38,555 nt of DNA from Clostridia bacterium (GTDB lineage: Bacteria; Bacillota; Clostridia; Christensenellales; Aristaeellaceae). Positions 7,117-16,505 of this stretch are shown one piece after another (positions within the stretch are counted from its first letter, which is position 1; each line of letters begins with the position of its first letter). The notes under the pieces were generated by a model that was given only the letters and a program-made list of their open reading frames with translations, had not been told where the DNA came from and made no database searches. The stretch covers positions 1 to 38,555 of the forward strand of contig JAFWXL010000059.1 of assembly GCA_017545905.1 (NCBI GenBank), in the 5' to 3' direction. A program made the translations under genes and the position numbers.

Positions 7117-7141
7117 AAAAGACGCCCCGCAGGGCGTCTTT
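7117..7141 (-). terminator. Terminator of metY
   Basis: AAAGACGCCC and GGGCGTCTTT form a perfect 10-bp stem around CGCA, 12 bases past the metY stop. It has T-runs on both strands, so it may stop transcription from both sides. Confidence 0.85.
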
Positions 7142-7152
7142 ATAATTTCCAC

Positions 7153-8430
7153 TTACAGCTGATTCAGCGCCTGATTAAGATCTGCGAGGATATCATCGAT
7201 ATGCTCGCAGCCGATGGACAGGCGGATTGTGCTCGGCGTGATATTCTGCTGGGCCAGTTCTTCATCCGTCAGCTGGCCATGCGTGGTCGTCGCCGGGTGA
7301 ATGACGAGGCTCTTCATATCCGCCACATTCGCCAGCAGGGAGAAGAGCTTGAGGTTATCGCAGAATTTCTGCGCCGCCTCGCGTCCGCCCTTGATCTCGA
7401 TCGTGAAAATCGACGCGCCGCCGTTGGGGAAATAGCGCTCATACAGCGCATGATCCGGATGATCCGGCAGAGAAGGATGATTGACCTTGTTTACCTTCTC
7501 ATGCCCATTCAGGAATGCCACAACCCTTTTTGTGTTGTATGCGTGGCGCTCCAGTCTCAGAGACAGCGTTTCGATGCCCTGCAGCAGCAGGAAACAATTA
7601 AACGGGGAAATGCATGCGCCAAGATCCCTCAGCAGCACGCAGCGGATATAGGCCGCAAACGCCGCTTCTCCGTATACATCCGTAAATGCCGCGCCGTGAT
7701 AGCTCGGATTCGGCTCGCAGATCTGCGGGAACTTGCCGCTCGCCTTCCAGTCGAATCTGCCGGAATCGACGATCACGCCGCCCAGCGACGTGCCGTGTCC
7801 GCCCATAAACTTGGTTGCAGAATGCACAACGATATCCGCGCCGTGCTCGATGGGGCGGATGAGATAGGGCGTGCCGAATGTATTGTCGATCACCAGCGGC
7901 AGACCATGCCTGTGCGCAATTTCGGCGATGGCGTCAATATCCGGAATATCGCTGTTGGGATTGCCCAGCGTCTCCAGATAGACGCACTTGGTGTTTTCCT
8001 GAATCGCCGCTTCGATCTGCGCATGGTTGCGTGCATCGATGAACGTGGTCTTTACGCCGCTCTCCTCGAAAGTATGCGCGAGGAAATTGTACGTGCCGCC
8101 GTAGATGGTCGTCTGCGCGACGATATGATCGCCCTGCTTGCACAGCGCCTGCAGCGCATAGGCGATGGCAGACGCGCCGCTGGCCGTCGCCAGAGCCGCT
8201 GCGCCGCCTTCCAGCGCGGCGATACGCTTTTCAAGCACATCCTGCGTCGGGTTGTTCATGCGGCCATAGATATTGCCCTGCTCGGAGAGGTCAAACAGCG
8301 CGGTCGCATGCGCGGCGCTGTCAAAGACATAGCTGGTCGTCTGATAGATCGGCACGGCGCGCGCACCGGTTGCGGGATCTGCCTGCTCCTGACCGACATG
8401 GAGCTGCATGGTTTCAAAACGATAGTTCAT
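7153..8430 (-). CDS. metY: O-acetylhomoserine sulfhydrylase
   Basis: A 425-residue PLP enzyme of the Cys/Met metabolism family that makes homocysteine from O-acetylhomoserine and sulfide. It shows [41 protein letters not shown] and the PLP lysine K207 in [11 protein letters not shown]. The length matches MetY rather than the shorter MetB/MetC. The start at 8430 follows GAAAGG; an in-frame ATG 33 bases upstream would read into the adjacent hairpin repeat. cysK lies upstream on the same strand, so both main sulfide-fixing enzymes are together. Confidence 0.92.
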   Translation of the reverse strand: MNYRFETMQLHVGQEQADPATGARAVPIYQTTSYVFDSAAHATALFDLSEQGNIYGRMNNPTQDVLEKRIAALEGGAAALATASGASAIAYALQALCKQGDHIVAQTTIYGGTYNFLAHTFEESGVKTTFIDARNHAQIEAAIQENTKCVYLETLGNPNSDIPDIDAIAEIAHRHGLPLVIDNTFGTPYLIRPIEHGADIVVHSATKFMGGHGTSLGGVIVDSGRFDWKASGKFPQICEPNPSYHGAAFTDVYGEAAFAAYIRCVLLRDLGACISPFNCFLLLQGIETLSLRLERHAYNTKRVVAFLNGHEKVNKVNHPSLPDHPDHALYERYFPNGGASIFTIEIKGGREAAQKFCDNLKLFSLLANVADMKSLVIHPATTTHGQLTDEELAQQNITPSTIRLSIGCEHIDDILADLNQALNQL

Positions 8431-8443
8431 CGGAAGTTCCTTT

Positions 8444-8515
8444 CTTGGGGACGCCGTCCCCAAACCCCTGGCAGGGACATTGTCCCTGCACCCTTCTTCG
8501 CTTCGCGCTTACTTT
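8444..8515 (+). repeat. Double-hairpin repeat, upstream of metY
   Basis: Hairpin 1 is TTGGGGA-CGCCG-TCCCCAA (8445-8463), linker ACCCCTGG, hairpin 2 CAGGGACATTGTCCCTG (8472-8488), tail CCCTTCTTCGCTTCGCG. Hairpin 1 abuts the metY ribosome binding site. The remaining bases to the cysK stop at 8635 hold no gene. Confidence 0.9.
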
Positions 8516-8634
8516 AAGTAGCTGTCCATTCGGGCGGAGCAGAACGCTGCCCCTACACTTTTTCTCTTTAAACCGCTTGCAGGAAAGGGGATCTGCTCCT
8601 CCCCAATCAGCAGGGATATCTCTTAAAAAAATCC

Positions 8635-9561
8635 TTATTCCTGATAAAGAGCCGTTGATAAATACCGATCGCCGCTGTCCGGCATCAGCGCGACGATGGT
8701 CTTTCCGGCGTTTTCTTCCCGCTTTGCCAGCTCAATCGCCGCATGCAGGCATGCGCCGGCAGATATGCCGATGAGCACGCCCTCGCGCCTGCCCATGCTG
8801 CGCCCGGCAGCCATCGCGTCTTCATCCGTAACCGTGATGATCTCGTCGATCACGCTCCGATCCAGCACATCCGGCACAAAGTTTGCGCCGATGCCCTGAA
8901 TGCCGTGCACACCGGCGACGCCCGTGGTCAGCAGCGGCGAAGCCGCCGGCTCGACCGCAGCAATCTTCACACCCGGCTCTTTCTCCTTGAGATAGCGGCC
9001 CACGCCCGTAACCGTGCCGCCCGTGCCCACGCCGGCGACAAAGATATCGATATCGCCGTTAGTATCCTCCCAGATTTCCGGTCCGGTCGCATCATAGTGC
9101 GCCTGCGGATTGGCTGGATTGATAAACTGCCCGGGAATAAAGCTGCCCGGGATCTCTGCGGCAAGGGCTTCGGCTTTGGCAATTGCGCCCTTCATGCCCT
9201 CGCTGCCGGGGGTGAGCACCAGCTCCGCGCCGTATGCCTTCATCAGCAGGCGGCGCTCCATGCTCATGGAATCCGGCATCACGATGATCGCCCTGTATCC
9301 CCGCGCCGCGGCGACCACGCAAAGGCCGATGCCCGTGTTGCCGCTGGTCGGCTCGATGATCACGCTGCCGGGCTTGAGAACGCCCTTTCTTTCCGCATCG
9401 TCAATCATTGCAAGACCCACGCGGTCCTTGGCCGAGCCGCCGGGATTGAATCCCTCCAGCTTGAGCAGAAGGCGCGCCTTGAGTCCTTCTTCTGTTTCGA
9501 TATGCTTTGCCTGCAGCAGCGGCGTTCTGCCGATGAGCTGCTCTGCGGACGTATAGATCAT
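8635..9561 (-). CDS. cysK: Cysteine synthase (O-acetylserine sulfhydrylase)
   Basis: A 308-residue PLP enzyme making cysteine from O-acetylserine and sulfide. The PLP lysine is K45 in NPGGSAKDRVGL, the substrate loop is TSGNTG at 71-76, and the phosphate-binding glycine loop is VGTGGTVTGVGRYL. The C-terminal region contains GISAGA. The start at 9561 is preferred because GGGAGG lies upstream; the in-frame ATG at 9591 lies at the -10 box. It is transcribed from a near-consensus promoter with a short leader, so neither a T-box nor a SAM riboswitch fits. It is followed by a hairpin repeat and metY. Confidence 0.93.
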   Translation of the reverse strand: MIYTSAEQLIGRTPLLQAKHIETEEGLKARLLLKLEGFNPGGSAKDRVGLAMIDDAERKGVLKPGSVIIEPTSGNTGIGLCVVAAARGYRAIIVMPDSMSMERRLLMKAYGAELVLTPGSEGMKGAIAKAEALAAEIPGSFIPGQFINPANPQAHYDATGPEIWEDTNGDIDIFVAGVGTGGTVTGVGRYLKEKEPGVKIAAVEPAASPLLTTGVAGVHGIQGIGANFVPDVLDRSVIDEIITVTDEDAMAAGRSMGRREGVLIGISAGACLHAAIELAKREENAGKTIVALMPDSGDRYLSTALYQE

Positions 9562-9589
9562 GTCATCATCCTCCCGGTCATACACAAGC

Positions 9590-9619
9590 ATTATAAATCC
9601 GCGGGGAATCGCCTGTCAA
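9590..9619 (-). promoter_or_regulatory. Promoter of cysK
   Basis: Minus strand TTGACA (9619-9614), an 18-base spacer and TATAAT (9595-9590). Both boxes are perfect. The leader to the ATG would be about 20 bases. Confidence 0.8.
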
Positions 9620-9624
9620 CTTTG

Positions 9625-9653
9625 TTGTACTTTCTCCGCCGGAATGATACAAT
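9625..9653 (+). promoter_or_regulatory. Promoter of lrgAB
   Basis: TTGTAC (9625-9630), a 17-base spacer and TACAAT (9648-9653), divergent from and close to the cysK promoter. Confidence 0.6.
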
Positions 9654-9684
9654 AGAATCAGTATGAACGAAAGAAGGTTGCCGC

Positions 9685-10056
9685 TTGCATCATCTCAGAC
9701 AGTTTATGATTATCACCCTGATCACGCTCATCGGCGAAGCGCTCAGCTTTCTGATTCCGCTGCCCGTTCCTGCAGGCATCTACGGCATCATTGTGCTCTT
9801 TGCGCTGCTTGTCAGCGGCAGGCTGAAGGTTGAATCGGTCAAAGACGCCTCTGCGTTTCTCATTGAAATCATGCCCGTCATGTTCATTCCCGCAGCCGTG
9901 GGGCTGATGGATTCTTTCTCCCTGCTGCGCGGTTCTCTGGCGGCTTATGTCGTGATTCTCGCCGTCTCCACCGTCTCCGTCATGGTCGTATCCGGCCGCG
10001 TGACCCAGCATGTCATCCGCCGCGAAAGGGAAAAGGAGGATCGCCGTCATGCCTGA
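9685..10056 (+). CDS. lrgA: CidA/LrgA holin-like membrane protein
   Basis: A 123-residue membrane protein with four hydrophobic segments, the family signature FLIPLPVPAGIYGIIVLFALL near the N-terminus and EIMPVMFIPAAVGLMD in the middle. LrgA/CidA proteins are holin-like and affect murein hydrolase export and cell lysis. They may also move pyruvate or other small molecules together with LrgB. The start is TTG at 9685, with AAGAAGG 7 bases upstream. It overlaps lrgB by eight bases. Confidence 0.88.
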   Translation: MHHLRQFMIITLITLIGEALSFLIPLPVPAGIYGIIVLFALLVSGRLKVESVKDASAFLIEIMPVMFIPAAVGLMDSFSLLRGSLAAYVVILAVSTVSVMVVSGRVTQHVIRREREKEDRRHA

Positions 10057-10741
10057 TTTCTTCTCTTCCTCGGTGTTCTTCGGCGTCTTTATGAGCCTTG
10101 GCGCCTATTTTACCGGCCTTTATCTGAAAAAGAAAACCGGCCTCGCGCTCATGAATCCGCTGCTCATCGCCGTATGCCTGCTGATTATGCTTTTATCTGT
10201 GCTGAAAATCGATTATGCCGCATACAACCACAGTGCAAAGCTGCTTTCCTCGCTGCTGACCCCGGCGACCATCTGCCTGGCTGTGCCGCTTTACGAGCAG
10301 TTTGAGCTGCTCAGACGCCACAAAAAGGCCATCCTTCTGGGCGTCCTCTCCGGCGTGATCACAAGCCTTGTGTGCGTGCTCGCGCTGAGCGCGCTCTTTG
10401 GCCTTGACCATGCGGCATATGTGACCCTGCTGCCCAAATCCATCACCACAGCCATCGGTATGGGCGTGAGCGAAGAGCTGGGCGGTCATGTGTCCATCAC
10501 CGTCGCGGTGATCATCATCACCGGCATCCTCGGCAATATGATCGCCCGATCCGTCTGCCGCATCTTTTCCATCACCGAGCCCGTCGCCCGCGGCATAGCC
10601 GTCGGCACGTCGTCCCATGCCATCGGCACAACGCGCGCCATGGAGATGGGCGAAATCGAAGGCGCCATGAGCGGTCTTTCCATCGTGGTTGCCGGCGTGC
10701 TCACGGTGCCGGGTGCGTGGCTGTTCTCTCTGTTTCTGTAA
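10049..10741 (+). CDS. lrgB: LrgB family membrane protein
   Basis: A 230-residue polytopic membrane protein. It has the family hallmarks LLPKSITTAIGMGVSEELGG and GTSSHAIGTTRAMEMGE, followed by a terminal hydrophobic segment. It works with LrgA at the cell membrane. The start at 10049 has AAAGGAGGA upstream and overlaps lrgA, so the two are translated together. No LytSR-type two-component genes are in the window. Confidence 0.9.
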   Translation: MPDFFSSSVFFGVFMSLGAYFTGLYLKKKTGLALMNPLLIAVCLLIMLLSVLKIDYAAYNHSAKLLSSLLTPATICLAVPLYEQFELLRRHKKAILLGVLSGVITSLVCVLALSALFGLDHAAYVTLLPKSITTAIGMGVSEELGGHVSITVAVIIITGILGNMIARSVCRIFSITEPVARGIAVGTSSHAIGTTRAMEMGEIEGAMSGLSIVVAGVLTVPGAWLFSLFL

Positions 10742-10751
10742 ACGGCAAAAC

Positions 10752-10782
10752 TTATCCACACTTTTCGTTCATCTGTGGATGA
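10752..10782. other. Inverted pair of DnaA boxes
   Basis: TTATCCACA (10752-10760) matches the DnaA box consensus and TGTGGATGA (10774-10782) is one base off on the other strand. They lie in the 173-base gap after lrgB. They may titrate DnaA or regulate the next gene. Confidence 0.5.
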
Positions 10783-10914
10783 TTCAGTTCATTTTTACGC
10801 CGGTATACAGAGAGACTCCGCCGTCTCTTAACGGAAAATTAACAGGCATTTTGCCCTGCATCACAGAATATACTCTGAAATCCATTTACCCGATACAAGG
10901 AGGATTTCCCTTCC

Positions 10915-11181
10915 ATGGCCAGATCGTTCAACCGAAAAAAACTCGCCGCCTTCATTCAGCGCCGCAAGATCAATGCGCTCGGCCTGACCGTACTCACAGC
11001 CGCCAGCGCCGTCATCACGCTCCTGTGCGCGCTGACCGGCTTCAGGCATACCGACATCCTTGTGCTGGTCACCGTTGCGCTTGTGGCGCTGTGCTTTTTG
11101 CAGTATTTCCGCAATCGCAAGGGCTTCAAGACCATGCATGCCTTCAAGGGTTCTATAAGAAAAAAGCATTCAGACGATTGA
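10915..11181 (+). CDS. Small two-helix membrane protein, unknown function
   Basis: 88 residues: a basic start (MARSFNRKKLAAFIQRRK), two hydrophobic segments at about 20-42 and 47-63, and a basic tail ending KKHSDD. AGGAGG precedes the ATG. A strong terminator follows. I do not recognise a family. The charge pattern places both ends in the cytoplasm. Confidence 0.7.
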   Translation: MARSFNRKKLAAFIQRRKINALGLTVLTAASAVITLLCALTGFRHTDILVLVTVALVALCFLQYFRNRKGFKTMHAFKGSIRKKHSDD

Positions 11182-11194
11182 TTCAACAGAAAAC

Positions 11195-11218
11195 CCCCGC
11201 CGATGGCGGGGATTTTTT
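11195..11218 (+). terminator. Terminator of the small membrane protein gene
   Basis: CCCCGCC and GGCGGGG around three bases, followed by ATTTTTT. The T-run reaches the stop codon of the convergent cca gene. Confidence 0.85.
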
Positions 11219-12558
11219 CATATATACTTTTTTGCCGCTTCTTCACACGCCCTGCCGGTCTTCGTGCCGCACAGCACGCGCTCTCTTGCATAGGCGATCG
11301 CCTTTTTCATCATCGGCCCGGGCTTCAGCCCCAGCGCCATGAGCATTGACGCATCCGGCATGCCCGCAGCAATCACATTTTCATACTGCTCAAGCCGGTC
11401 AAAGATAAACCGCTCTTCCTCGTCCGCCGCTTCGCGCGGCTTGAGCGTGCCCCGGCTGTCGCATACAACCAGCCACGAAAGCTCGCAGGGATTCATCGAT
11501 TCGTCAAAAAGCAGATTCGTCCTCGATACGCGCGCTTTTCCGTAGTAACAGGTATGCACGCGCATATGCAGCGCGCACATATTCTGCACATAGGCAATCA
11601 CGCTCTTTGACACGCCAAGTCTCGTCAGCATATCCGCACACAGCGGCACGCCTGTATGCTCGTGACCGATCGCCTGCCAGACGCCTTTTTCATTTTTCTT
11701 TGTCGATACCGCCTTGCCCAGATCATGGCACAGGGCAGCGAGCATGAATGCAAGCGGATCCTGCATGCGGCTGCGCATCTCTGCCGCCGCATCGAGCACC
11801 ATCATCGTATGCTCAAAGGAATCGCCCTCCGGGTGATATACCGGATTCTGCTGTGCCTTCCGCAGAGCGGCCAGCTCAGAAAGCCAGTCATCCAGCGCGC
11901 CGGCTTTTTCCAGAATGCGGAAAAAAATACTGGGCTTCTTCGCCATCAGCAGCGCTTTTTTCATCTCCTGAAAAACGCGCGCAGCGCTGAGCATACCAAC
12001 AGACATGCGCCGCATCATCTCAAGCGTGTTTTCCTCCGGCGTGAGATCAAACCGCGCAGCGAACTGCGCCCCTCGCAGAACCCTGAGCGGATCCTCCTCA
12101 AACTGGCCGCCCGGCACCGCGCGCAGCACGCCGTTTTTGAGATCCTCCATCCCGCCGTAGGGATCGATATATTCGCCCGTCAGCGCGTCGCGCATGATCG
12201 CATTGATGGTAAAATCCCGCCGGGCCGCCGCCGCCCGGGGCGCGAGCATCGGCTCGGCATGCACCGCAAAATCCTTGTGCCCCGGTCCTGTGCGCGTTTC
12301 GCGGCGGGGCAGGGCAATATCCAGCCCCGTGCCCTTGAGCGTAAAAATACCATAGCTCACGCCGCTTTCATCAATTTCGCCGATTTCCAGAAGCAGCGCC
12401 TTCAGCTGCCCGGGCGCGACGCCGTGTACCTCGCAGTCGATATCATAGCAGGGAATGCCCAGAATCTCATCGCGCACACAGCCGCCCACCAGCAGCGCCT
12501 GTCCGCCCAGCGCATGCACGCGCTGCGCGATTTCTCCGATTATTTCTCTTTGCATCAT
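11218..12558 (-). CDS. cca: CCA-adding tRNA nucleotidyltransferase with HD domain
   Basis: A 446-residue class II nucleotidyltransferase. It has the [10 protein letters not shown] motif at 25-34, the catalytic pair D39 and D41 in [16 protein letters not shown] and [15 protein letters not shown], then the tRNA-binding helical region. An HD domain follows with FEHTMMVLD and LCHDLGKA. It repairs or adds the 3' CCA of tRNAs; the HD domain can carry phosphodiesterase or phosphatase activity in related enzymes. It starts with a 4-base ATGA overlap on the preceding small gene, so it ends a minus-strand operon of four genes. Confidence 0.9.
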   Translation of the reverse strand: MMQREIIGEIAQRVHALGGQALLVGGCVRDEILGIPCYDIDCEVHGVAPGQLKALLLEIGEIDESGVSYGIFTLKGTGLDIALPRRETRTGPGHKDFAVHAEPMLAPRAAAARRDFTINAIMRDALTGEYIDPYGGMEDLKNGVLRAVPGGQFEEDPLRVLRGAQFAARFDLTPEENTLEMMRRMSVGMLSAARVFQEMKKALLMAKKPSIFFRILEKAGALDDWLSELAALRKAQQNPVYHPEGDSFEHTMMVLDAAAEMRSRMQDPLAFMLAALCHDLGKAVSTKKNEKGVWQAIGHEHTGVPLCADMLTRLGVSKSVIAYVQNMCALHMRVHTCYYGKARVSRTNLLFDESMNPCELSWLVVCDSRGTLKPREAADEEERFIFDRLEQYENVIAAGMPDASMLMALGLKPGPMMKKAIAYARERVLCGTKTGRACEEAAKKYI

Positions 12559-12788
12559 AGCTGTTCCAGTTCGCCCTGATCCCCGCGCGCATAGGCGCAG
12601 GTGAGCACATCCTCACAGGAAATATGGATTTCTCTCTTTCTGCCGGGCAGCTTCGCGGTAAATCCCGCTTCATTCTCATCGATAGCCACAACCAGCAGGT
12701 TTTTTCTGATCATCTGTCCGTCCTGCATCAGCACGGCGCATATCTTTTTTTCCCGCTCCAGCGAGTATCTGAGAAATCTGTCAATCAT
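12555..12788 (-). CDS. Small hypothetical protein, probable beta-barrel fold
   Basis: 77 residues, alternating hydrophobic and polar stretches (KICAVLMQDGQMIRKNLLVVAIDE) that suggest an SH3-like small barrel. No signal peptide or catalytic motif is visible. It begins three bases after the stop of the large membrane protein gene and overlaps cca by four bases, so it is translationally coupled. No family is recognised. Confidence 0.65.
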   Translation of the reverse strand: MIDRFLRYSLEREKKICAVLMQDGQMIRKNLLVVAIDENEAGFTAKLPGRKREIHISCEDVLTCAYARGDQGELEQL

Positions 12789-12791
12789 CGC

Positions 12792-14714
12792 TTATTCCCC
12801 GTCGATGCCCGTTTCATAGATGCGCACGTCCGGATTCTGGTACACCAGCTCGTAATGCTCGTCCAGGTATTCCAGATCGACCGCAAATTCCGCGCGCTCA
12901 TAGTCGCTCACATAGATGTAATCCACGCCGTAGATATCCGGCACATAGCTGTGCTGCGCCGGGAATTCATAAAAGCGCCGGCAGTTATCCGCCTGCTCCC
13001 TGTAATCCAGTCCATGGAAGAATACATACAGGTCGCTGCCGCAGATGATCTGCCTGCCCGCAAGCGAGCAAACCGGATTGATATGCTGCTGTCCGGTCAT
13101 GAAAACGGCGTCCCTGTCGGTATTTTCGTCGATCCATTTGCCGGCCTCCACCGCCGTGCGCGAGAAGAGCTGATAGCCGCTCACCATTTCGCGCGCGATG
13201 GACAGCGCGCCGGAGGTCATGGAGACCGCCATAAACAGCGCGCACAGCACATATCTGCCGCGAAGGCCTGCAAGGCGCTGCATGATGACGGAGCCGTAGT
13301 CCGCCGCAAGGATCACCGCAAACATGTACCAGATATAGAACAGCTTGTTGTTGTCGTATTCATTGGGCTGAAAGAGGATCGTCTCCGCGATCACGAAGAT
13401 GCCCGCCATGCCCATCACGATATCCAGATAGCCGCGCCGCTTGGATTCAAGCACAGCCATGATCATCAGGATGAACGGCAGGCCTGCATTCTTCACCCAG
13501 AACCAGAAGTATCCGTCGATCATGCCGCGCCCGCCGGAGTTATTCACCCAGTTGAACTGAAAGCGCAGCGAACCGCCCTCCACCGTCTGCCTGACGGCAT
13601 TGCCCAGCAGCTGCGGCAGCGCCAGCGCCAGCACGATCGCCAGATACACGCCCGCGCGCGTGAGGATACCCTTCCAGTCGGCGCGATCCACAATCAGCCT
13701 GCCGATCACCATGCCGCCGGAGAACAGGCCCAGCGCAAGGAACGTATGCGTATGCACCAGCGGCAGGCAGCAGGCCCACAGCGCCAGCAGCACCGTCTGG
13801 CGCATGGATTTTTCGCGCATGGAGGAGATGACCAGATACAGCGCCGGAATGCCCATCGCCCAGCCGCCCATCAGCGCGCGCTGGGGGATCAGCAGGTCGG
13901 CAATGACATTGGAAAAGCGCAGGTTCAGATCCGGCTGATTGGCCGGCGTCTTGTAATAGCCGGTGAATATCTCCGCAATCTTCTGGTAATTGTCCCTGCC
14001 CATCATGTCAAAATCATACAGGAAACCCATACCGCCGTTGAAGAAGAACATGAGCGCCGCCGCCATCACCGCCTTGCGCCGGTCGCCCAGCAGCTGATGC
14101 GCCATGATCATGTATCCGGCGTATGTCAGCGCCATGAGCAGCGTGCCCGGGAATGTCACGGCCGAGTGGATGTCCATGCCCAGCATGAGCATTGTCGTCG
14201 ACAGCGAATCCGCCAGATACGGATAATTGAGCGCTGTGCCGTAGAGCAGGTTGTACGTGGGCGGAAACTGCATATCCCGCATCGACGTGATGAACGACAG
14301 ATGCATGCACAGATCGCCGTAGGTGGACTGGCCGCACCAGTATGAGCCGTCCCCGGCCGGCATCAGCATATGCGTGTACTGCAGATAGCCGGAGATCGCC
14401 GTCAGCGGCAGCACAACCAGCGCCATGGCGCCCAGCAGTTTCACATCGGCGACAGTCAGCTTTTTGACGTCGCCCGGATCGCGCAGCGCAGCGCTTACGC
14501 CGACCAGCGCCAGCATCACAACCGCCGCGACATAATGCGCCTTCAGCGTAAAATCAAATATATTGGCGCACAGCGCCGGCAGCTGCATCTCAAGCAGCAG
14601 GCCCAGCGCCAAGCCCAGAAAAGCCCGCACAAGCGGGCTTTTCCCCGGCAGCTGCGTGCGGATAATCGCCGCGCCGCCCATCATAAACAAGAGGGTATAC
14701 AGTATTGCCGCCAT
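12792..14714 (-). CDS. Large polytopic membrane protein, GT-C glycosyltransferase-like
   Basis: 640 residues with about 13-14 hydrophobic segments and a soluble C-terminal part of about 140 residues. The loop after the third or fourth segment holds GDGSYWCGQSTYGDLCMHLSF and then YGTALNYPYLADSLST, a layout like the catalytic first loop of GT-C (ArnT/PMT-like) transferases with acidic residues. The C-terminal part ends with VDYIYVSDYERAEF...YQNPDVRIYE, typical of such membrane enzymes. The likely role is sugar transfer from a lipid carrier at the cell surface. Substrate is unknown and the assignment rests on layout only. Confidence 0.65.
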   Translation of the reverse strand: MAAILYTLLFMMGGAAIIRTQLPGKSPLVRAFLGLALGLLLEMQLPALCANIFDFTLKAHYVAAVVMLALVGVSAALRDPGDVKKLTVADVKLLGAMALVVLPLTAISGYLQYTHMLMPAGDGSYWCGQSTYGDLCMHLSFITSMRDMQFPPTYNLLYGTALNYPYLADSLSTTMLMLGMDIHSAVTFPGTLLMALTYAGYMIMAHQLLGDRRKAVMAAALMFFFNGGMGFLYDFDMMGRDNYQKIAEIFTGYYKTPANQPDLNLRFSNVIADLLIPQRALMGGWAMGIPALYLVISSMREKSMRQTVLLALWACCLPLVHTHTFLALGLFSGGMVIGRLIVDRADWKGILTRAGVYLAIVLALALPQLLGNAVRQTVEGGSLRFQFNWVNNSGGRGMIDGYFWFWVKNAGLPFILMIMAVLESKRRGYLDIVMGMAGIFVIAETILFQPNEYDNNKLFYIWYMFAVILAADYGSVIMQRLAGLRGRYVLCALFMAVSMTSGALSIAREMVSGYQLFSRTAVEAGKWIDENTDRDAVFMTGQQHINPVCSLAGRQIICGSDLYVFFHGLDYREQADNCRRFYEFPAQHSYVPDIYGVDYIYVSDYERAEFAVDLEYLDEHYELVYQNPDVRIYETGIDGE

Positions 14715-14724
14715 GAATGATTCC

Positions 14725-15255
14725 TCACTTTGCCGTTTCGCTGCGGATCAGCGCCAGCTTTCCCTGCCGTCTGCGGCGGCGCGGTGCGTCCGCCTGCTGC
14801 TCTCTGACCGCCTCAGGCAGCATATCCTCGTCTTCCTCTTCTTCCTCATTCTCGTCGTCCTTTTTTTCAAAGAACGGCTTTGCGCCCGGCTTCTTTTCCA
14901 CCGTCTGCTGTATATCCGCCTTCATGCGCATCAGATCGCCGATGGCCTGTTCGCGGCGCGCCCGCTCGCTTTGCCCGGCGCGCATCTCTCTGGCCGCAGC
15001 CTCGGTGCAGATTGCCTGACCCAGCAGAGAAAGATAGTGGCATCTGGCGGCCGTCGCCAGCGCGCAGTCGATCAGTGCAATGACTGCAATCATCGCCGGT
15101 ACAACCCACAGCCACATAAATCCCAGTGCAACGCCTGCCGCGCCCAGCATAAGGCTGATGACCACCTCGGCAATCAGATACGCCCTGCGTACCTTCTGCG
15201 CGCTCTTTCTGAGCGCAATGGCCGTCTTATTGGTCAGGCGAATCGCTTCTTTCAT
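14725..15255 (-). CDS. Membrane protein with acidic and basic C-terminal tail, unknown
   Basis: 176 residues: two adjoining transmembrane segments at about 25-65, a helical basic region, a strongly acidic run (DENEEEEEDEDM) near 140 and a terminal RRRRR cluster. No family is recognised. It heads the minus-strand cluster ending in cca, 10 bases before the large membrane protein gene. AAAGGAG precedes the ATG, and hairpin 1 of a repeat lies just upstream of that site. Confidence 0.65.
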   Translation of the reverse strand: MKEAIRLTNKTAIALRKSAQKVRRAYLIAEVVISLMLGAAGVALGFMWLWVVPAMIAVIALIDCALATAARCHYLSLLGQAICTEAAAREMRAGQSERARREQAIGDLMRMKADIQQTVEKKPGAKPFFEKKDDENEEEEEDEDMLPEAVREQQADAPRRRRRQGKLALIRSETAK

Positions 15256-15271
15256 GACAAATAAACTCCTT

Positions 15272-15346
15272 TTTTGGGGACGCTGTCCCCAAACCCCGCC
15301 TGAGGGACACGGTCCCTCAGACTCCCTTCTTTGCTTCGCGGCGGTT
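15272..15346 (+). repeat. Double-hairpin repeat filling an intergenic gap
   Basis: Hairpin 1 is TTGGGGA-CGCTG-TCCCCAA (15274-15292), hairpin 2 TGAGGGAC-ACG-GTCCCTCA (15301-15319), tail CTTTGCTTCGCGGCGG. It spans the gap between the M42 gene stop and the ribosome binding site of the next gene. Confidence 0.9.
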
Positions 15347-16339
15347 TTACGCAGTCAGGCACGCCTTGAGCAGATCAATACACGCCTGAACGTCGCGCTT
15401 ATCCACAGTTTCCGCTTCGCTGTGGATAAACCGGCAGGGAATGGATATCGCCCCGGCGGCAACGCCCGTGCGCGTCTTCTGGATTGCGCCGGCGTCCGTA
15501 CCGCCGTAAGGCAGCACCTCGCGCTGATACGCAATGCCGTTTTCCTCGGCCAGCGTTTCCATCATCGCAACCACGCCGGGCGTGCACAGCAGCGAGCGGT
15601 CCATGATCTTGATCGCCGCGCCCCTGCCCAGCGCTACGGGCACCTTCGTCGCAACCTTCGGCACGTCGCCCACGCCGGTCACATCCACCGCGATGCCCAT
15701 GTCCGGATTCACATGATACGCGGCCGTCATCGCGCCGCGCAGGCCGACCTCCTCCTGCACGGAGAAGACGGCGTATACGTCGTTTTTGATATTCTCCGGC
15801 AGCTCGAGCACAGCCTGCACCTGCACATAGCAGGCGATACGGTCGTCCATCGCCGGGGAAGCAATTCTGTTTTCGCCCAGCTTCGTCATCCGCGGCGCCA
15901 TCACGCACATATCGCCGAGGGATACCATGGACAGCGCTTCTTCCTTCGTTTCCGCGCCGATGTCGATGTACAGATCGCTGACCTGCAGATCGCCCTTGAC
16001 CTTCTCGTCCGCGCCGACCACGCCGTGCACGCCGTTTTCAAAGACAACATGACCGCTGACCATCTTTGCCGCGCGGATGCCGCCGACATTGCACACGCGA
16101 AGGAAGCCGTGCTTGTCCGCATCCACCACGGCAAGGCCGATGTGGTCCATATGCGCGCTGGTCATGATGCGCCTGCCCGTGCCGTCGCCCTTTTTCACTG
16201 CGATCAGGCTGCCCATCACGTCGGTGTACATCTCATCCACATGGCCCTTGAGCGCTTCGCGGATCGTATCCGCCACGCGGCCCTCATGGCCGGACGGGCC
16301 GTAGGCCGTGAGAATATTTTCCAAAAGCTGCATATTCAT
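15347..16339 (-). CDS. M42 family metallo-aminopeptidase (first of three)
   Basis: 330 residues with the M42 pattern. AHMDHIG gives metal ligand H63 and catalytic D65, MDDRIACY holds the bridging Asp, VQEEVGLRGA the catalytic and metal Glu pair, AVDVTGVGD a metal Asp, and RFIHSEAE the last His. The family's usual AHMDE is here AHMDH. M42 enzymes form tetrahedral dodecamers that trim peptides in the cytosol; related members act as endoglucanases. The two other paralogues follow upstream on the same strand, separated by a head-to-head pair of hairpin repeats. Confidence 0.88.
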   Translation of the reverse strand: MNMQLLENILTAYGPSGHEGRVADTIREALKGHVDEMYTDVMGSLIAVKKGDGTGRRIMTSAHMDHIGLAVVDADKHGFLRVCNVGGIRAAKMVSGHVVFENGVHGVVGADEKVKGDLQVSDLYIDIGAETKEEALSMVSLGDMCVMAPRMTKLGENRIASPAMDDRIACYVQVQAVLELPENIKNDVYAVFSVQEEVGLRGAMTAAYHVNPDMGIAVDVTGVGDVPKVATKVPVALGRGAAIKIMDRSLLCTPGVVAMMETLAEENGIAYQREVLPYGGTDAGAIQKTRTGVAAGAISIPCRFIHSEAETVDKRDVQACIDLLKACLTA

Positions 16340-16378
16340 ATTGATTCAGCTCCTTACTGTTTAATCAATGGGAATACG

Positions 16379-16450
16379 ATGGGGATTTCATCCCCATACC
16401 CCTGACAAGGGATTTCATCCCTTGACCCATTCTCGCTTCGCGGCTGCTTA
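16379..16450 (+). repeat. Double-hairpin repeat, upstream of an M42 gene
   Basis: Hairpin 1 is ATGGGGAT-TTC-ATCCCCAT (16379-16397), linker ACCCCTGA, hairpin 2 CAAGGGAT-TTC-ATCCCTTG (16406-16424), tail CTCGCTTCGCGGCTGCTTA. Confidence 0.9.
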
Positions 16451-16464
16451 AAGTGTCTTTTCAT

Positions 16465-16483
16465 GGGCGGATATTATCCGCCC
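16465..16483. repeat. Separate palindrome between two repeats
   Basis: GGGCGGATA and TATCCGCCC flank one base. The palindrome lies between the two oppositely oriented double-hairpin copies. Confidence 0.7.
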
Positions 16484-16505
16484 ACTCATATCCTCTATGC
16501 TTCTT

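Noticed and set aside
9562-9684. Possible T-box or SAM riboswitch before cysK
   Set aside because: The consensus promoter leaves only about 20 bases of leader, too short for either element.
12624-14345. A 573-codon plus-strand frame opposite the large membrane protein gene
   Set aside because: The product is rich in His, Arg and Gln with no domain, a common shadow of GC-rich membrane protein genes; the minus strand frame has proper membrane segments and a ribosome binding site.
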